From the NCBI GenBank assembly GCA_007121555.1, contig SKKH01000044.1:1-64000 (forward strand): a stretch of 64,000 nucleotides of DNA, read 5' to 3'. The stretch is from Gemmatimonadota bacterium (GTDB lineage Bacteria; Gemmatimonadota; Gemmatimonadetes; Longimicrobiales; Gaopeijiaceae). Shown piece after piece: positions 51,528-60,006 of this stretch. The stretch's first letter is position 1. Every line of letters begins with the position of its first letter. Position numbers and translations under genes: made by a program. The notes beneath the pieces are model-generated. The model searched no databases, was not told the DNA's origin, and saw nothing but the letters and a program-made list of their open reading frames with translations.

Positions 51528-51612
51528 GGTCTTCACACACTCCCGATGGCGACTTCTTCCACCATGCTCTGCAATCCCGGTCGCTTGCCCGTACACCGGA
51601 CGTCTTTGGAGG

Positions 51613-52593
51613 TCACGACTCCGACTCCCATCCGGCCTCGGCTCGTGCCCACTCGGCCACCTGGGCCAGGTCCGGCGGAAGAGGCGACTCGAACCGGACG
51701 ACCTCACCGGTCCCGGGATGCCGGAAGGCCAGACGGTGTGCATGGAGGAACTGACGCGGTGTGCGTCGAGCCAAGGACTGGGCGAAGGGTCGGATCGATC
51801 CGCTCATTCCAGCCCCCCAACCCGCACCGTAGAGCTCATCGCCGACGATGGGATGGCCGAGGTGGGCGAGGTGGACCCGGATCTGATGCGTCCGCCCCGT
51901 CTCCAGGCCCACCTCGAGGAGTTCGGCCGCCGGCCACGACTCCAGGACCCTCAGGTGGGTCACGGCACGTCGCCCCCCCTCGGCGACCACAGCCATTCGG
52001 CGGCGATTCGCGGGATCCCTGCCCAGCGGAGCGTCCACCTTGCGGGGACTGCGGTCCAGATGTCCCCAGGACGCCGCAAGATAGAGCCTCCGAATTCTCC
52101 TGGCCCGGAGAAGATCGGAGAGGGCTCGATGGGTTTCATCATCCTTCGCCACCACGAGGAGCCCAGAGGTGTCCTGATCCAGCCGGTGAACGATCCCCGG
52201 ACGCATGACGCCCCCGATCCCGGACAGATCCGTCACATGATGGAGCAGGGCGTTGACCATCGTACCGGTCCGATTCCCCGGCGCGGGATGCACCACCATC
52301 CCGGGAGCCTTGTCCACCACGAGGAGGTGTTCGTCCTCCCACACGATGGAAAGGGGCAGGTCCTCGGCTTCGGCTCGAGCCGGGGCCGGAGCGGGAATCC
52401 GGATGCGGACTCGATCTCCTGGGGTCAGGGGCTCGGACTTCCGAGGCAGGGTCCCGTTGAGCTGAATGCGCCCCTCGCTCACCAATCGGGCGATACGGCT
52501 CCGGGAGAGTTCGATCTGCCCGGCAAGCCATGCGTCCAGGCGCTCTCCTTCCCCTTCGACCGGGACCACCAGCTCTCGCTCTTCTTCGGTCAC
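51613..52593 (-). CDS. rluD: Ribosomal large-subunit pseudouridine synthase RluD family
   Basis: A 326-residue RluA-family enzyme. An S4 domain at about 15-65 (ERLDAWLAGQIELSRSRIAR) precedes the catalytic domain with GIVHRLDQDTSGLLVVAK, in which D139 is the catalytic Asp. The later motifs LLEVGLETGRTHQIRVHLAH and RQFLHAHRLAFRHP are family hallmarks. Family members isomerise uridines in helix 69 of 23S rRNA (RluD) or nearby sites. The start is a GTG at 52593 that overlaps the ileS stop (GTGA), so both are translationally coupled. Confidence 0.92.
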   Translation of the reverse strand: MTEEERELVVPVEGEGERLDAWLAGQIELSRSRIARLVSEGRIQLNGTLPRKSEPLTPGDRVRIRIPAPAPARAEAEDLPLSIVWEDEHLLVVDKAPGMVVHPAPGNRTGTMVNALLHHVTDLSGIGGVMRPGIVHRLDQDTSGLLVVAKDDETHRALSDLLRARRIRRLYLAASWGHLDRSPRKVDAPLGRDPANRRRMAVVAEGGRRAVTHLRVLESWPAAELLEVGLETGRTHQIRVHLAHLGHPIVGDELYGAGWGAGMSGSIRPFAQSLARRTPRQFLHAHRLAFRHPGTGEVVRFESPLPPDLAQVAEWARAEAGWESES

Positions 52594-55500
52594 GATCTGG
52601 AGGTCCCCGCCCCAGAGGTGGTCGACGAGGGCTCCTGCGAAGCCTTGCGAAGCACCAGGCGGACCCGAGTGCCGTCGACATCGTCCTCGAGTTCTGCATC
52701 CCAGTCCGATGCGACCGCCGTGCCGCTGGCCAGGTGAGTCAATCCCAGGGCCAGGGTCTCCCCGGAAATGAAGTCCCCGTGGCGCTCCACCGCCCGAGCC
52801 ACCTCGTCGGGCCCCTCCACACCCAGGTGGATCCGGTCGGTGATCTCGAGACCGGCGTCCTTTCGGAGGCGCTGGGTACGGTTCACCAACTCCCGGGCCA
52901 TGCCCTCCGTCAGGAGTGCTTCATCGAGACTCGGGTCCAGGGCCACCGTGAAGCCCTCTGCGGACTTCACCACCAGGTCTCCCTCGGCCTCCTGTTCGAT
53001 CTGGAGCCACTCGGGCCTCAGAGGCGTCGTAGATCCGTTCACCTCCAACTCGACCACCGTACCGGCTTTGAAGGCTTCGAGTTCCTCGGAGGCGAGGTCC
53101 CGGATCGCCTGCCCTGCGGCCTGACTGTCCTTCTGGAAGTGGGGACCCAGGACTCGGAAGTCGGGCCGGGCGACGAGACGCACGAGGGCGTCGGCCGAAT
53201 CCAGGAAGCGAACCTCCTTCACATTCAACTCCTCCTTGAGAACATCGAGGAGTTCGGGTCGAATCGACGTGGCTTCCGGAAGCACGGCATGAAGGCTCCC
53301 AAGGGGCTGCCGGACCCGAATGCGTACGTCCTCCCGGGCAGATCTTCCCAGGGACACCAACTGCCTCACCTGTGCCATCTCCCTTTCCAGAACCTCGTCC
53401 AGGCACGCGTCCGAATGGGTGGGAAAGGTCGCCAGGTGGACGCTCGCGTCGGAGCCCAGGGCTCGATGGAGCCAATCGGCCACAAACGGCGTGACCGGGG
53501 CCGTCATGCACGCCACCGCATCGAGGGCCTCCCACAGGGTGCGGAAGGCAGCCCGACCGTCGGAGTCGTCCGTGTGACCCCAGAAGCGCGGTCGGGAGCG
53601 ACGGACGAACCAGTTGGACAGATCTTCGTTCAGAAAATCCGCCACCAGGCGGTAGGCCCGGGTGAGCTGGTACTTCTCCAGCTCGCGGCCCACATCCCTG
53701 ACCGTGCGGTGGAGCCGGGAGAGGAGCCACCGGTCCAGCACGGTCCGGTCTCCCGGCTCCGGATCCACGTCTGACGGCGCCCAGCCCTCAACTTCGGCGT
53801 ACAATGCGAAGAACCGGTAGGTGTTGAGCGCCGTGTCGAAGTACTTTCGGGTGGACTCTGCGACCCCGTCGGGATCATACCGCTTCGCGGCCCAGGGATT
53901 CGACACGGTGATGAGGTACCAACGCAGTGCGTCGGCACCGAATTCATCGATGGCCTCCCAGGGGTCCACGGTGTTCCCCTTCGACTTCGACATCTTCTGC
54001 CCTTCGGCGTCGAGGATGAGCCCGTTCACCATTACGTGGCGATAGGCTGGGCCCAGGTCGAGCATCGAGGCAATGGCCAGGAGGGAGTAGAACCATCCCC
54101 GGGTCTGGTCCAGGCCTTCGCAGATGAAGTCGGCCGGAAAGTGGCGCCGGAAGGCCTCTTCGTTCTCATGAGGCCAGTGCCACTGCGCGTAGGGCATGGC
54201 GCCGGAGTCGAACCAGACGTCCAGGACCCCTGTGGCCCGTCGCATCGTGCCGTCGCCACTGGGCGACGGCCAGGTGAGTTCATCGATGAAGGGCCTGTGG
54301 GGATCGAAATCGTCCGGAAGTCCCCCGACCTTCTGGCCCAGCTCCTCGAGGGAGCCGATCCACTCCACCTCGGTGGAGTCTCGATCGTTGATCCAGACCG
54401 GAAGAGGCGTGCCCCAGAAGCGGTCCCGGGAGAGGGCCCAGTCCACGTTGTTGGCCAGCCACTCCCCCATCCGTCCCTCACCCACCTCGGGTGGGTGCCA
54501 GGTGGTCTTCCGGCTGTTGTCCAGCATGACGTCCTTCAGCCCCGACGTGGCGGCGAACCACGAATCCCGAGCCATGTAGATCAGCGGGGACGAACAACGC
54601 CAGCAGTGCGGATAGGAGTGTGATTTCTCCTCGATACGGAAGAGGTTGTCCTCCTCCCGGAGAAGCTCCACGAGTGGCTCGTCGGCCTCCTTTACGAACA
54701 GTCCGCCGACCTCCGGGATCTCAGCCCGAAACCTCCCGGCGTCGTCCACGGGTCGCAGGAGCGGAAACCCGTGCCGCTGACCCGAGGCGTAGTCGTCAGC
54801 GCCGAAGGCGGGGGCCATGTGCACGATCCCCGTTCCGTCCGCATCCGATACGAACTCTTCCGGGACGACCCACCACGCCCGTTCCGCCTCCTCCTCTGTG
54901 ACCGAAACCAGGTCGAGGGGGCGCTCATAGCCCCGTCCGACCAGCTGACTGCCGGAATATCGCCGGAGGATCACTGCGTCTTCTCCCACGACCTCGGCCA
55001 CCCGGCTCTCCGCCAGCACAAGCCGCTTCTCCTGCCACGCCACCTCGGCGTAGGTGAGGTCTTCGCGGATCGCAAGCGCGGTGTTCGACGGTACGGTCCA
55101 GGGGGTGGTCGTCCAGACCAGGAAGCTCCGACCCTCCGGGTCTGGCGCCGCGCCATCGTCATCGAGCCAGGGGCAGAGGAAGAAGAGGGAGGGGTCCGTC
55201 ACCTCTTCATAGCCCTGAGCCACTTCGTGGGAAGAGAGTGTCGTACCGCAGCGGGGGCAATACGGCACGGATTTGTGACCCTGGTACAGGAGCCCTCGGT
55301 CGGCCAGCATCTTCAGGATGGCCCAGACGGACTCGATGTAGGAGGTCTCGTAGGTCACATAGGGACGGGAGTAGTCCAACCAGTACCCGATCCGCTCCGA
55401 GAGTCGCTCCCACTCCTCCTTGTAGGTGAAGACCGACTCCCGACACACCCGGTTGAAGGTTTCGATCCCCAGCTCTTCAATCTCCGGTTTCCCCGAGATT

Positions 55501-55799
55501 CCGAGCTTTCGCTCTGCCTCGATCTCCACGGGAAGCCCGTGGGTGTCCCAGCCGGCGATCCGGGTCACACTCCGCCCCTGCATCGTCCGGAAGCGACAGA
55601 CCAGATCTTTGATCGTCCGGGAGATGATATGGTGAAGCCCGGGCTTTCCGTTCGCGGTGGGCGGGCCCTCGTAGAACACGAAGGGCTCCCCGCCGGAGGT
55701 CGCCTCCAGGGTGCGTTCAAAGAGGTCATCCTCACGCCACTGGGCGAGGAGTTCTTCCTCCAGGTCGATCAGAGATTCGGGCGCCTCGGGGTAGCTCAT
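52590..55799 (-). CDS. ileS: Isoleucyl-tRNA synthetase, IleRS2 type
   Basis: A 1069-residue class I aminoacyl-tRNA synthetase. The catalytic domain begins VFYEGPPTANGKPGLHHII; the signature normally HxGH reads G54-L-H-H57. An editing domain with GWDTHGLPVEIEAE and TTTPWTVPSNTALAI, the KMSKS loop at K602-S606 (KMSKSKGNTVDPW) and a long C-terminal anticodon-binding region complete it. Length and motifs mark the eukaryote-like IleRS2 class. Two Cys pairs (CPRCG and CWRC) that could bind zinc lie around residues 180 and 400. It is coupled to rluD downstream. The start at 55799 is 23 bases after the divIVA stop. Confidence 0.95.
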   Translation of the reverse strand: MSYPEAPESLIDLEEELLAQWREDDLFERTLEATSGGEPFVFYEGPPTANGKPGLHHIISRTIKDLVCRFRTMQGRSVTRIAGWDTHGLPVEIEAERKLGISGKPEIEELGIETFNRVCRESVFTYKEEWERLSERIGYWLDYSRPYVTYETSYIESVWAILKMLADRGLLYQGHKSVPYCPRCGTTLSSHEVAQGYEEVTDPSLFFLCPWLDDDGAAPDPEGRSFLVWTTTPWTVPSNTALAIREDLTYAEVAWQEKRLVLAESRVAEVVGEDAVILRRYSGSQLVGRGYERPLDLVSVTEEEAERAWWVVPEEFVSDADGTGIVHMAPAFGADDYASGQRHGFPLLRPVDDAGRFRAEIPEVGGLFVKEADEPLVELLREEDNLFRIEEKSHSYPHCWRCSSPLIYMARDSWFAATSGLKDVMLDNSRKTTWHPPEVGEGRMGEWLANNVDWALSRDRFWGTPLPVWINDRDSTEVEWIGSLEELGQKVGGLPDDFDPHRPFIDELTWPSPSGDGTMRRATGVLDVWFDSGAMPYAQWHWPHENEEAFRRHFPADFICEGLDQTRGWFYSLLAIASMLDLGPAYRHVMVNGLILDAEGQKMSKSKGNTVDPWEAIDEFGADALRWYLITVSNPWAAKRYDPDGVAESTRKYFDTALNTYRFFALYAEVEGWAPSDVDPEPGDRTVLDRWLLSRLHRTVRDVGRELEKYQLTRAYRLVADFLNEDLSNWFVRRSRPRFWGHTDDSDGRAAFRTLWEALDAVACMTAPVTPFVADWLHRALGSDASVHLATFPTHSDACLDEVLEREMAQVRQLVSLGRSAREDVRIRVRQPLGSLHAVLPEATSIRPELLDVLKEELNVKEVRFLDSADALVRLVARPDFRVLGPHFQKDSQAAGQAIRDLASEELEAFKAGTVVELEVNGSTTPLRPEWLQIEQEAEGDLVVKSAEGFTVALDPSLDEALLTEGMARELVNRTQRLRKDAGLEITDRIHLGVEGPDEVARAVERHGDFISGETLALGLTHLASGTAVASDWDAELEDDVDGTRVRLVLRKASQEPSSTTSGAGTSRS
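55629..55640 (-). other. IleRS signature motif inverted to GLHH
   Basis: Codons for G54-L55-H56-H57 of ileS. The class I signature is HxGH in ordinary IleRS; here the first and third positions are swapped to GxHH. See the finding on antibiotic resistance. Confidence 0.9.
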
Positions 55800-55822
55800 G
55801 CGTCGCTGGGTGGGGTGAGAGA

Positions 55823-56479
55823 TCAGGATCGGGATCGGGGTGGAGTCGGGACGTCCGCCTCCTGTGGTTCGGATGCGTCTGCATCCTCCCCGTCGGGGAG
55901 ATCGGCGTCACGGGCCTCGTCGAAGGACATCCCCCGAGTCTCCGAAGTGTAGGGCGGATCCGACTCCACCGAGAAGGAGTAGTTCGGCTCTCGGGCTTCT
56001 TCCTCCTCCAATGCATCCATCTGCCGCTCGAGGGCTCTTCGCAGATAGCGGAGGAATCGCTGGCGGTCCCGCTCGAGTAACTCCAGGGACTCTCGGCTCT
56101 CGTCCACCGACCGGGACACCTCCTCCCGGATACGGCGCACCTGATCTTCGGCTCGGGCCCGGATCTCCCGCGCATCCTCCTCGGCCGCTCGGATCATCAG
56201 GTCCGCCTCCTTCCCGGCCTGCTCCCGGATCTCCTCCCGAAGCTCCTGTGCGGTGACCAGAGCTTCGTGGACCGCGCGTTCCCGGCCTTCCTGCCCTTCG
56301 ACCTGTTCCCGGAGGCGGGCAACCTCCTCGGACAGGTCGCGATTCTGGCGCACCAACTCCTCGAGGCGCTCGGATACCAACTCCAGGAACTGGTCCACCT
56401 CGTCCGAATCGTAGCCCCTGAGGCTCCGATGGAAGTCGCCCCGCTTCTTTCGAACGTCGAGCGGCGTGAGGTCGATCAT
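55823..56479 (-). CDS. divIVA: DivIVA/Wag31-like coiled-coil protein
   Basis: A 218-residue cytoplasmic protein. It starts MIDLTPLDVRKKRGDFHRSL, with the DivIVA N-terminal signature F-x-x-x-x-RGYDSDEVDQFLELV, then a long coiled coil (residues about 30-170, heavy in E, R, L) and an acidic tail after residue 180. DivIVA proteins sense membrane curvature and recruit division or growth factors. The ATG overlaps the stop of the YggS gene (ATGA). It lies directly upstream of ileS, an arrangement also seen in other phyla. Confidence 0.9.
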   Translation of the reverse strand: MIDLTPLDVRKKRGDFHRSLRGYDSDEVDQFLELVSERLEELVRQNRDLSEEVARLREQVEGQEGRERAVHEALVTAQELREEIREQAGKEADLMIRAAEEDAREIRARAEDQVRRIREEVSRSVDESRESLELLERDRQRFLRYLRRALERQMDALEEEEAREPNYSFSVESDPPYTSETRGMSFDEARDADLPDGEDADASEPQEADVPTPPRSRS

Positions 56480-57207
56480 CCGGGCCTCTCCCCCAGGAGT
56501 ACGGTGCCGAGGCGCACCATGGTGCTTCCTTCCTCCACAGCCAACTCGAAGTCGTTGGACATCCCCATGGACAGCTCGTGACCGGTGTATCCCTCCACCG
56601 TACTGTGAGCCTCCTCCTGGAGCTCCCGGAGCCCCCGGAAGGTCGCCCGAAGGACCGACTCGTCGTCGGTGTAGGGAGCCATGGTCATGAGCCCCTTCAC
56701 ACGAAGCGAGGGGAGTTCCAGGATACGCCGGATCTGGACCCTGAACTCCTCGGGCGAGAAGCCGTACTTGGCATCCTCCCCGGACGTGTTCACCTGAACG
56801 AACACGGGAAGGGGCTCGCCGGCTTCGGGGGCCGTCCGCTCGAACCGCTCCGCGAGCTTGAGAGAATCCAGGGAGTGAAGGACCTGGGCGGTCCCCCGGA
56901 TCCGGGGGGCCTTCCGACTCTGTACATGTCCCACCATGTGCCACCGCGGACGGGGGTCGTCGGCCAGGGCCGCTCGTTTCCGTTCCAGCTCCGAGACCCG
57001 ATTCTCGCCCAGATCCTCGACTCCCACCTCCAGGGCGGCCTGTAACGCCTCCAACGGGTGACCCTTGGTGACCGCCATGATTTCGACGGAGTCGGCGGAG
57101 CGACCTGAGCGCTCCGCCGCAGCCCCGATGGTTTCGCGGACTCTGGCCAACCCTTCACGAAGCTGAGCCTGGTACGACTTCATCAGGTGTACCGCAGTGT
57201 CCGACAT
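56476..57207 (-). CDS. YggS/PLPBP pyridoxal-phosphate homeostasis protein
   Basis: A 243-residue member of the fold-III PLP-binding protein family, a non-catalytic regulator of vitamin B6 levels. It has EIMAVTKGHPLEALQAAL with the PLP-binding lysine, VEDLGENRVSELERKR, WHMVGHVQSRKAPRI, VFVQVNTSGEDAKYGF, and the C-terminal GHELSMGMSNDFELAVEEGS. The ATG at 57207 has only a weak ribosome site; an upstream extension would run into the terminator at 57241-57275, so it is rejected. The gene precedes divIVA, with which it overlaps. Confidence 0.92.
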   Translation of the reverse strand: MSDTAVHLMKSYQAQLREGLARVRETIGAAAERSGRSADSVEIMAVTKGHPLEALQAALEVGVEDLGENRVSELERKRAALADDPRPRWHMVGHVQSRKAPRIRGTAQVLHSLDSLKLAERFERTAPEAGEPLPVFVQVNTSGEDAKYGFSPEEFRVQIRRILELPSLRVKGLMTMAPYTDDESVLRATFRGLRELQEEAHSTVEGYTGHELSMGMSNDFELAVEEGSTMVRLGTVLLGERPG

Positions 57208-57240
57208 GGTGGAACCCGGATTGAAACTGTTGAACGTGAA

Positions 57241-57275
57241 AGCCCCGCCGGCCTCATCGAGTGGCCGGCGGGGCT
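57241..57275 (-). terminator. Intrinsic terminator of the exb-tonB operon
   Basis: AGCCCCGCCGGCC (57241-57253) is the perfect complement of GGCCGGCGGGGCT (57263-57275) across a nine-base loop, 26 bases after the tonB stop. On the minus strand it is followed by TTCACGTT. It separates the tonB operon from the YggS-divIVA-ileS genes. Confidence 0.75.
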
Positions 57276-57301
57276 CGTACCGCTCAGGGGCGAGCAGCCG
57301 C

Positions 57302-57994
57302 TCAGCGAGTCTGGAAGGTAATGGGAATCTGGATCCAGACCGGAACTCTCTGGTCACGGTTCAGGGCGGGCGAGAACTCGAAGGCCAGCGCCACGCGCTC
57401 GGCTGCCTGGTCCAGGGCGGTGTGACCCGAACTCTCGGCCACCAGCACATTCTCCACCTCTCCCTCTTCGTTGATGAAGAAGTGCATCACCACGGTGCCG
57501 CCGATACCGGCATCCCGTAGTGTGGATGGATACTCCCGCTGGAGCACCCGTCCGATCTCGGCCCGGTTCCGGACCTCAGGGGCCACGGTAAAGGGCGTAA
57601 AGGTGGGTTCCTCACCGATTCCAGCGCTGCTCTCCGTGGGCGGTGGGGGCAGATCGTCCGGCAAGTTGTCTTCGAAGGTGGTCGGCGAGATCGTCACATC
57701 GTCATCGATGGTCGCCTCGGACACCACCGGGTTCGCCGGGCGCTGGATCTGCTCGGGCGGGGGCGGAATCTCGATCTCAGGCGGCAGGTCCACCGCCTCC
57801 ATGTCCTCCATGGTGAACGACACGTCGGCCGCTCGGAGGTTCGGCCAGAAGGCCATCAGGACGAAATGCACGAGTACGGCCGCCATCATCGAGCCCCAGA
57901 ACCAGGACCCGAACGAGCGCTTGAGGCGATCGTTGGCCGTATCGAAGGTGTCGAACCCGCTTTCGTTCGGCGTTGTGGTCGGTTCAGTGCTCAT
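57302..57994 (-). CDS. tonB: TonB energy-transducing protein
   Basis: A 230-residue protein. It has one N-terminal membrane helix (about 30-49, SWFWGSMMAAVLVHFVLMAF), a proline-rich periplasmic linker (VDLPPEIEIPPPPEQIQRP) and a C-terminal TonB domain (about 145-230; REYPSTLRDAGIGGTVVMHF, AAERVALAFEFSPALN). It would couple the ExbB/ExbD proton motor to receptors such as the SusC proteins in this window. GAGGGAG lies seven bases before the ATG, and the ATG overlaps the upstream exbD stop. Confidence 0.9.
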   Translation of the reverse strand: MSTEPTTTPNESGFDTFDTANDRLKRSFGSWFWGSMMAAVLVHFVLMAFWPNLRAADVSFTMEDMEAVDLPPEIEIPPPPEQIQRPANPVVSEATIDDDVTISPTTFEDNLPDDLPPPPTESSAGIGEEPTFTPFTVAPEVRNRAEIGRVLQREYPSTLRDAGIGGTVVMHFFINEEGEVENVLVAESSGHTALDQAAERVALAFEFSPALNRDQRVPVWIQIPITFQTR

Positions 57995-58440
57995 CTTCTC
58001 TCCCTCATCATGCGGCGCTCGAGATCCGTGGCGAAGACCACGTAGATGGCTCCTGCCTGCTGGATCTCTCTCTGCACCGCGTCTACGAAACGGTAAGGCA
58101 CTTCTGCGTCCGCTCGAAGCGAAATCCGAAGCCGCCTACCTGATTCTACCCACCTGGGCGCTACAAGCTCCGATACGTTCTCCATCGGGACGAGCCGGTC
58201 ATTGATCCAGACGTCTCCATTCCGCTCTACCCAGATGTACATAATGTTGTCGCGCGTCTCATCGATCTGCTGGGTGGCCTCGGCTTCAGGCCACTCGATG
58301 GGCCGGTCCGCCTCGGTCCGGAAGACCGTGGTCACCATGAAGAAGATGAGAAGCAGAAAGGCGATGTCCGCCAGCGAAGACGAAGGGATCTGGTCTGATG
58401 CCTTCGACTTCCGTTCGAGTCCTCCACCCTTGAGTGGCAT
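57991..58440 (-). CDS. exbD: ExbD-type biopolymer transport protein (1)
   Basis: A 149-residue bitopic protein with cytoplasmic N-terminus. The membrane helix SLADIAFLLLIFFMVTTVF contains D25, the proton-conducting residue of ExbD/TolR. The periplasmic part follows (RPIEWPEAEATQQIDETRDN ...). It is the second of two adjacent, diverged ExbD proteins, lying between the other exbD (3 bases apart) and tonB. Hetero-ExbD pairs of this kind occur in Bacteroidota and Gemmatimonadota TonB systems. Confidence 0.88.
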   Translation of the reverse strand: MPLKGGGLERKSKASDQIPSSSLADIAFLLLIFFMVTTVFRTEADRPIEWPEAEATQQIDETRDNIMYIWVERNGDVWINDRLVPMENVSELVAPRWVESGRRLRISLRADAEVPYRFVDAVQREIQQAGAIYVVFATDLERRMMRERR

Positions 58441-58443
58441 CGA

Positions 58444-58866
58444 TCAGCCCTCCCCCATCTGAAGCGAGATTCTTTCGGCGTTCGCCATCTGAAGCGCGTC
58501 CAGAACCTGGACCATGTAACGATGTGCCGCTTCCGGATGGGTCCGAACCCCGGCGATCAGGTTGGGGTTCTGAGACACTTCGGTCCTCCAGACCTGCTGG
58601 ATCTGATGCGGACGATGGAAGGACTCGTTCTGGCTGTCTCCCCGCCGCACACCGACCGACCCATCGGGGTTGATGGTGATGTGGAGGATGTTCCGCTGGG
58701 AAATCTCCACCTCCTCCTGCTCTTCCGGAAGGACGATGGGCAGACCCCGGTCTTTCGGGAACACCGTCGTCACGAGGAAGAAGATCAGAAGAAGGAACGC
58801 GATGTCCGCCATGGATGCAGACGGAATCTCGTCACTGATCTTCGACTTCTTGTTCAGAATCGCCAC
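58444..58866 (-). CDS. exbD: ExbD-type biopolymer transport protein (2)
   Basis: A 140-residue ExbD/TolR homologue with the helix SMADIAFLLLIFFLVTTVF (proton-path Asp D21) and a periplasmic domain with RNILHITINPDGSVGVRRGD. The start is GTG at 58866 with AGGAG five bases upstream. It differs from the second ExbD most after residue 40. It is separated from the exbB stop by 83 bases that hold no gene. Confidence 0.88.
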   Translation of the reverse strand: MAILNKKSKISDEIPSASMADIAFLLLIFFLVTTVFPKDRGLPIVLPEEQEEVEISQRNILHITINPDGSVGVRRGDSQNESFHRPHQIQQVWRTEVSQNPNLIAGVRTHPEAAHRYMVQVLDALQMANAERISLQMGEG

Positions 58867-58949
58867 GCTTGCTCCTTAACTTAGGCGCTGACTGTGATGT
58901 TGTACCACTTCGGCGAAGGCAGGTTCCAGCTTTCGACAGGCAGAAGCAC

Positions 58950-59732
58950 TCAGCCTCCAGGCCGATCCTTCTTCGCCGAGTCGTCCGGTCCTGGCGCAGG
59001 AGGACTCACGGGGTCGGCTCCACCCGCAGGTGGCTCGCTGACCTTGGTGCGGATCTGGGTGGGCCGGCTCGACCCCACCATCTCCAGGTCCCCTCGACGT
59101 TCCATATCCCAGATCAGATTCAGGAGCTGCTGGGTCCCCTGCTCCATGTCCAGGATCAGCTTGTCGATCCGGGTCACGAAGAAGTTGTAGCCCACGTTGG
59201 TGGGAATCGCGATGAGCAACCCGGTCGCGGTGGTCAGAAGAGCGACTTTGATACCGCCGGCCACCAGAGTCGGATCCACGTCGCCCGCCATCTCGATGGA
59301 GGCGAAGGCCATGATCATCCCGGCCACCGTCCCCAGGAACCCCATCAGGGGAGCTACGTTGGCGATGGTGGCCAGAATCACCAGGCCCCGCTCGAGAAAT
59401 CCGAGCTCGATGGTACCGGTGGTGTTGATGGCCTGCTCCAACTCGTCCTCCCGCACCTTTCCGTCCTGGATCCGACGCAGGCCGGCCAGGAGGATGGCCG
59501 ATGTGGGGCCCGGGGTCTCCACGCACCGCTGGATGGCCTCCTGCAGGCGACCCTCATCGGTGAGTTCCCGAACCTCCGCCAGGATCTTGTCGGTGTCCCG
59601 GTGAGCCACCCAGAGGGTATAGGCCTTTGCGAAGATCACGCCCAGTGCGACAAGGGAGCACAGTACGAGGGCGTACATCATCAGCCCCCCGTCTGCGAAC
59701 AGGGTCAGAAGGTTGTATTCAAGGTCGTCCAA
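58950..59732 (-). CDS. exbB: ExbB/TolQ/MotA-family proton channel protein
   Basis: A 260-residue inner-membrane protein with three helices; TTGTIELGFLERGLVILATI followed by NVAPLMGFLGTVAGMIMAF and GIKVALLTTATGLLIAIPTN are ExbB/TolQ signatures. The C-terminal 35 residues are Pro/Ala rich. The start is a TTG at 59732: AGGAG lies six bases before it, whereas an earlier in-frame TTG at 59738 would touch the AGGAG. First gene of exbB-exbD-exbD-tonB. Confidence 0.88.
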   Translation of the reverse strand: MDDLEYNLLTLFADGGLMMYALVLCSLVALGVIFAKAYTLWVAHRDTDKILAEVRELTDEGRLQEAIQRCVETPGPTSAILLAGLRRIQDGKVREDELEQAINTTGTIELGFLERGLVILATIANVAPLMGFLGTVAGMIMAFASIEMAGDVDPTLVAGGIKVALLTTATGLLIAIPTNVGYNFFVTRIDKLILDMEQGTQQLLNLIWDMERRGDLEMVGSSRPTQIRTKVSEPPAGGADPVSPPAPGPDDSAKKDRPGG

Positions 59733-59812
59733 GCCCAACTCCTTTGGGAGAGGTCAGCGAAGCAGATTCACGGCCCGCGTCACGGTTCGACGTATCGGTA
59801 TGATTCGGCGGC

Positions 59813-59842
59813 AATGTACGGGCGGGTTCCCGCCCCTGTCAA
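59813..59842 (-). promoter_or_regulatory. Promoter of the exb-tonB operon with palindrome in the spacer
   Basis: On the minus strand a perfect TTGACA (plus 59837-59842) and TACATT (plus 59813-59818) lie 18 bases apart, about 80 bases before the exbB start. The spacer contains a seven-base inverted repeat with two central bases (GGGCGGGTTCCCGCCC at 59820-59835), which could be an operator. Confidence 0.6.
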
Positions 59843-60006
59843 CGAAGCTGGAAGAAACCATCTTGGAACGCCAGATGTTTACCTTGCGATCCCCGCCGGC
59901 GGCGGCTGGAAGCTCCTCAGCGCTCAGGAAATACACCGTCCCACACACCCTGACAGTGAGACCCCTGCCTGCGCCACCGGTTCCGTTGTGCCCGCCTGCA
60001 GTGGAA

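Noticed and set aside
56476-57357. A longer YggS protein starting at 57357.
   Set aside because: It would translate through the strong terminator hairpin at 57241-57275 and the end of tonB.
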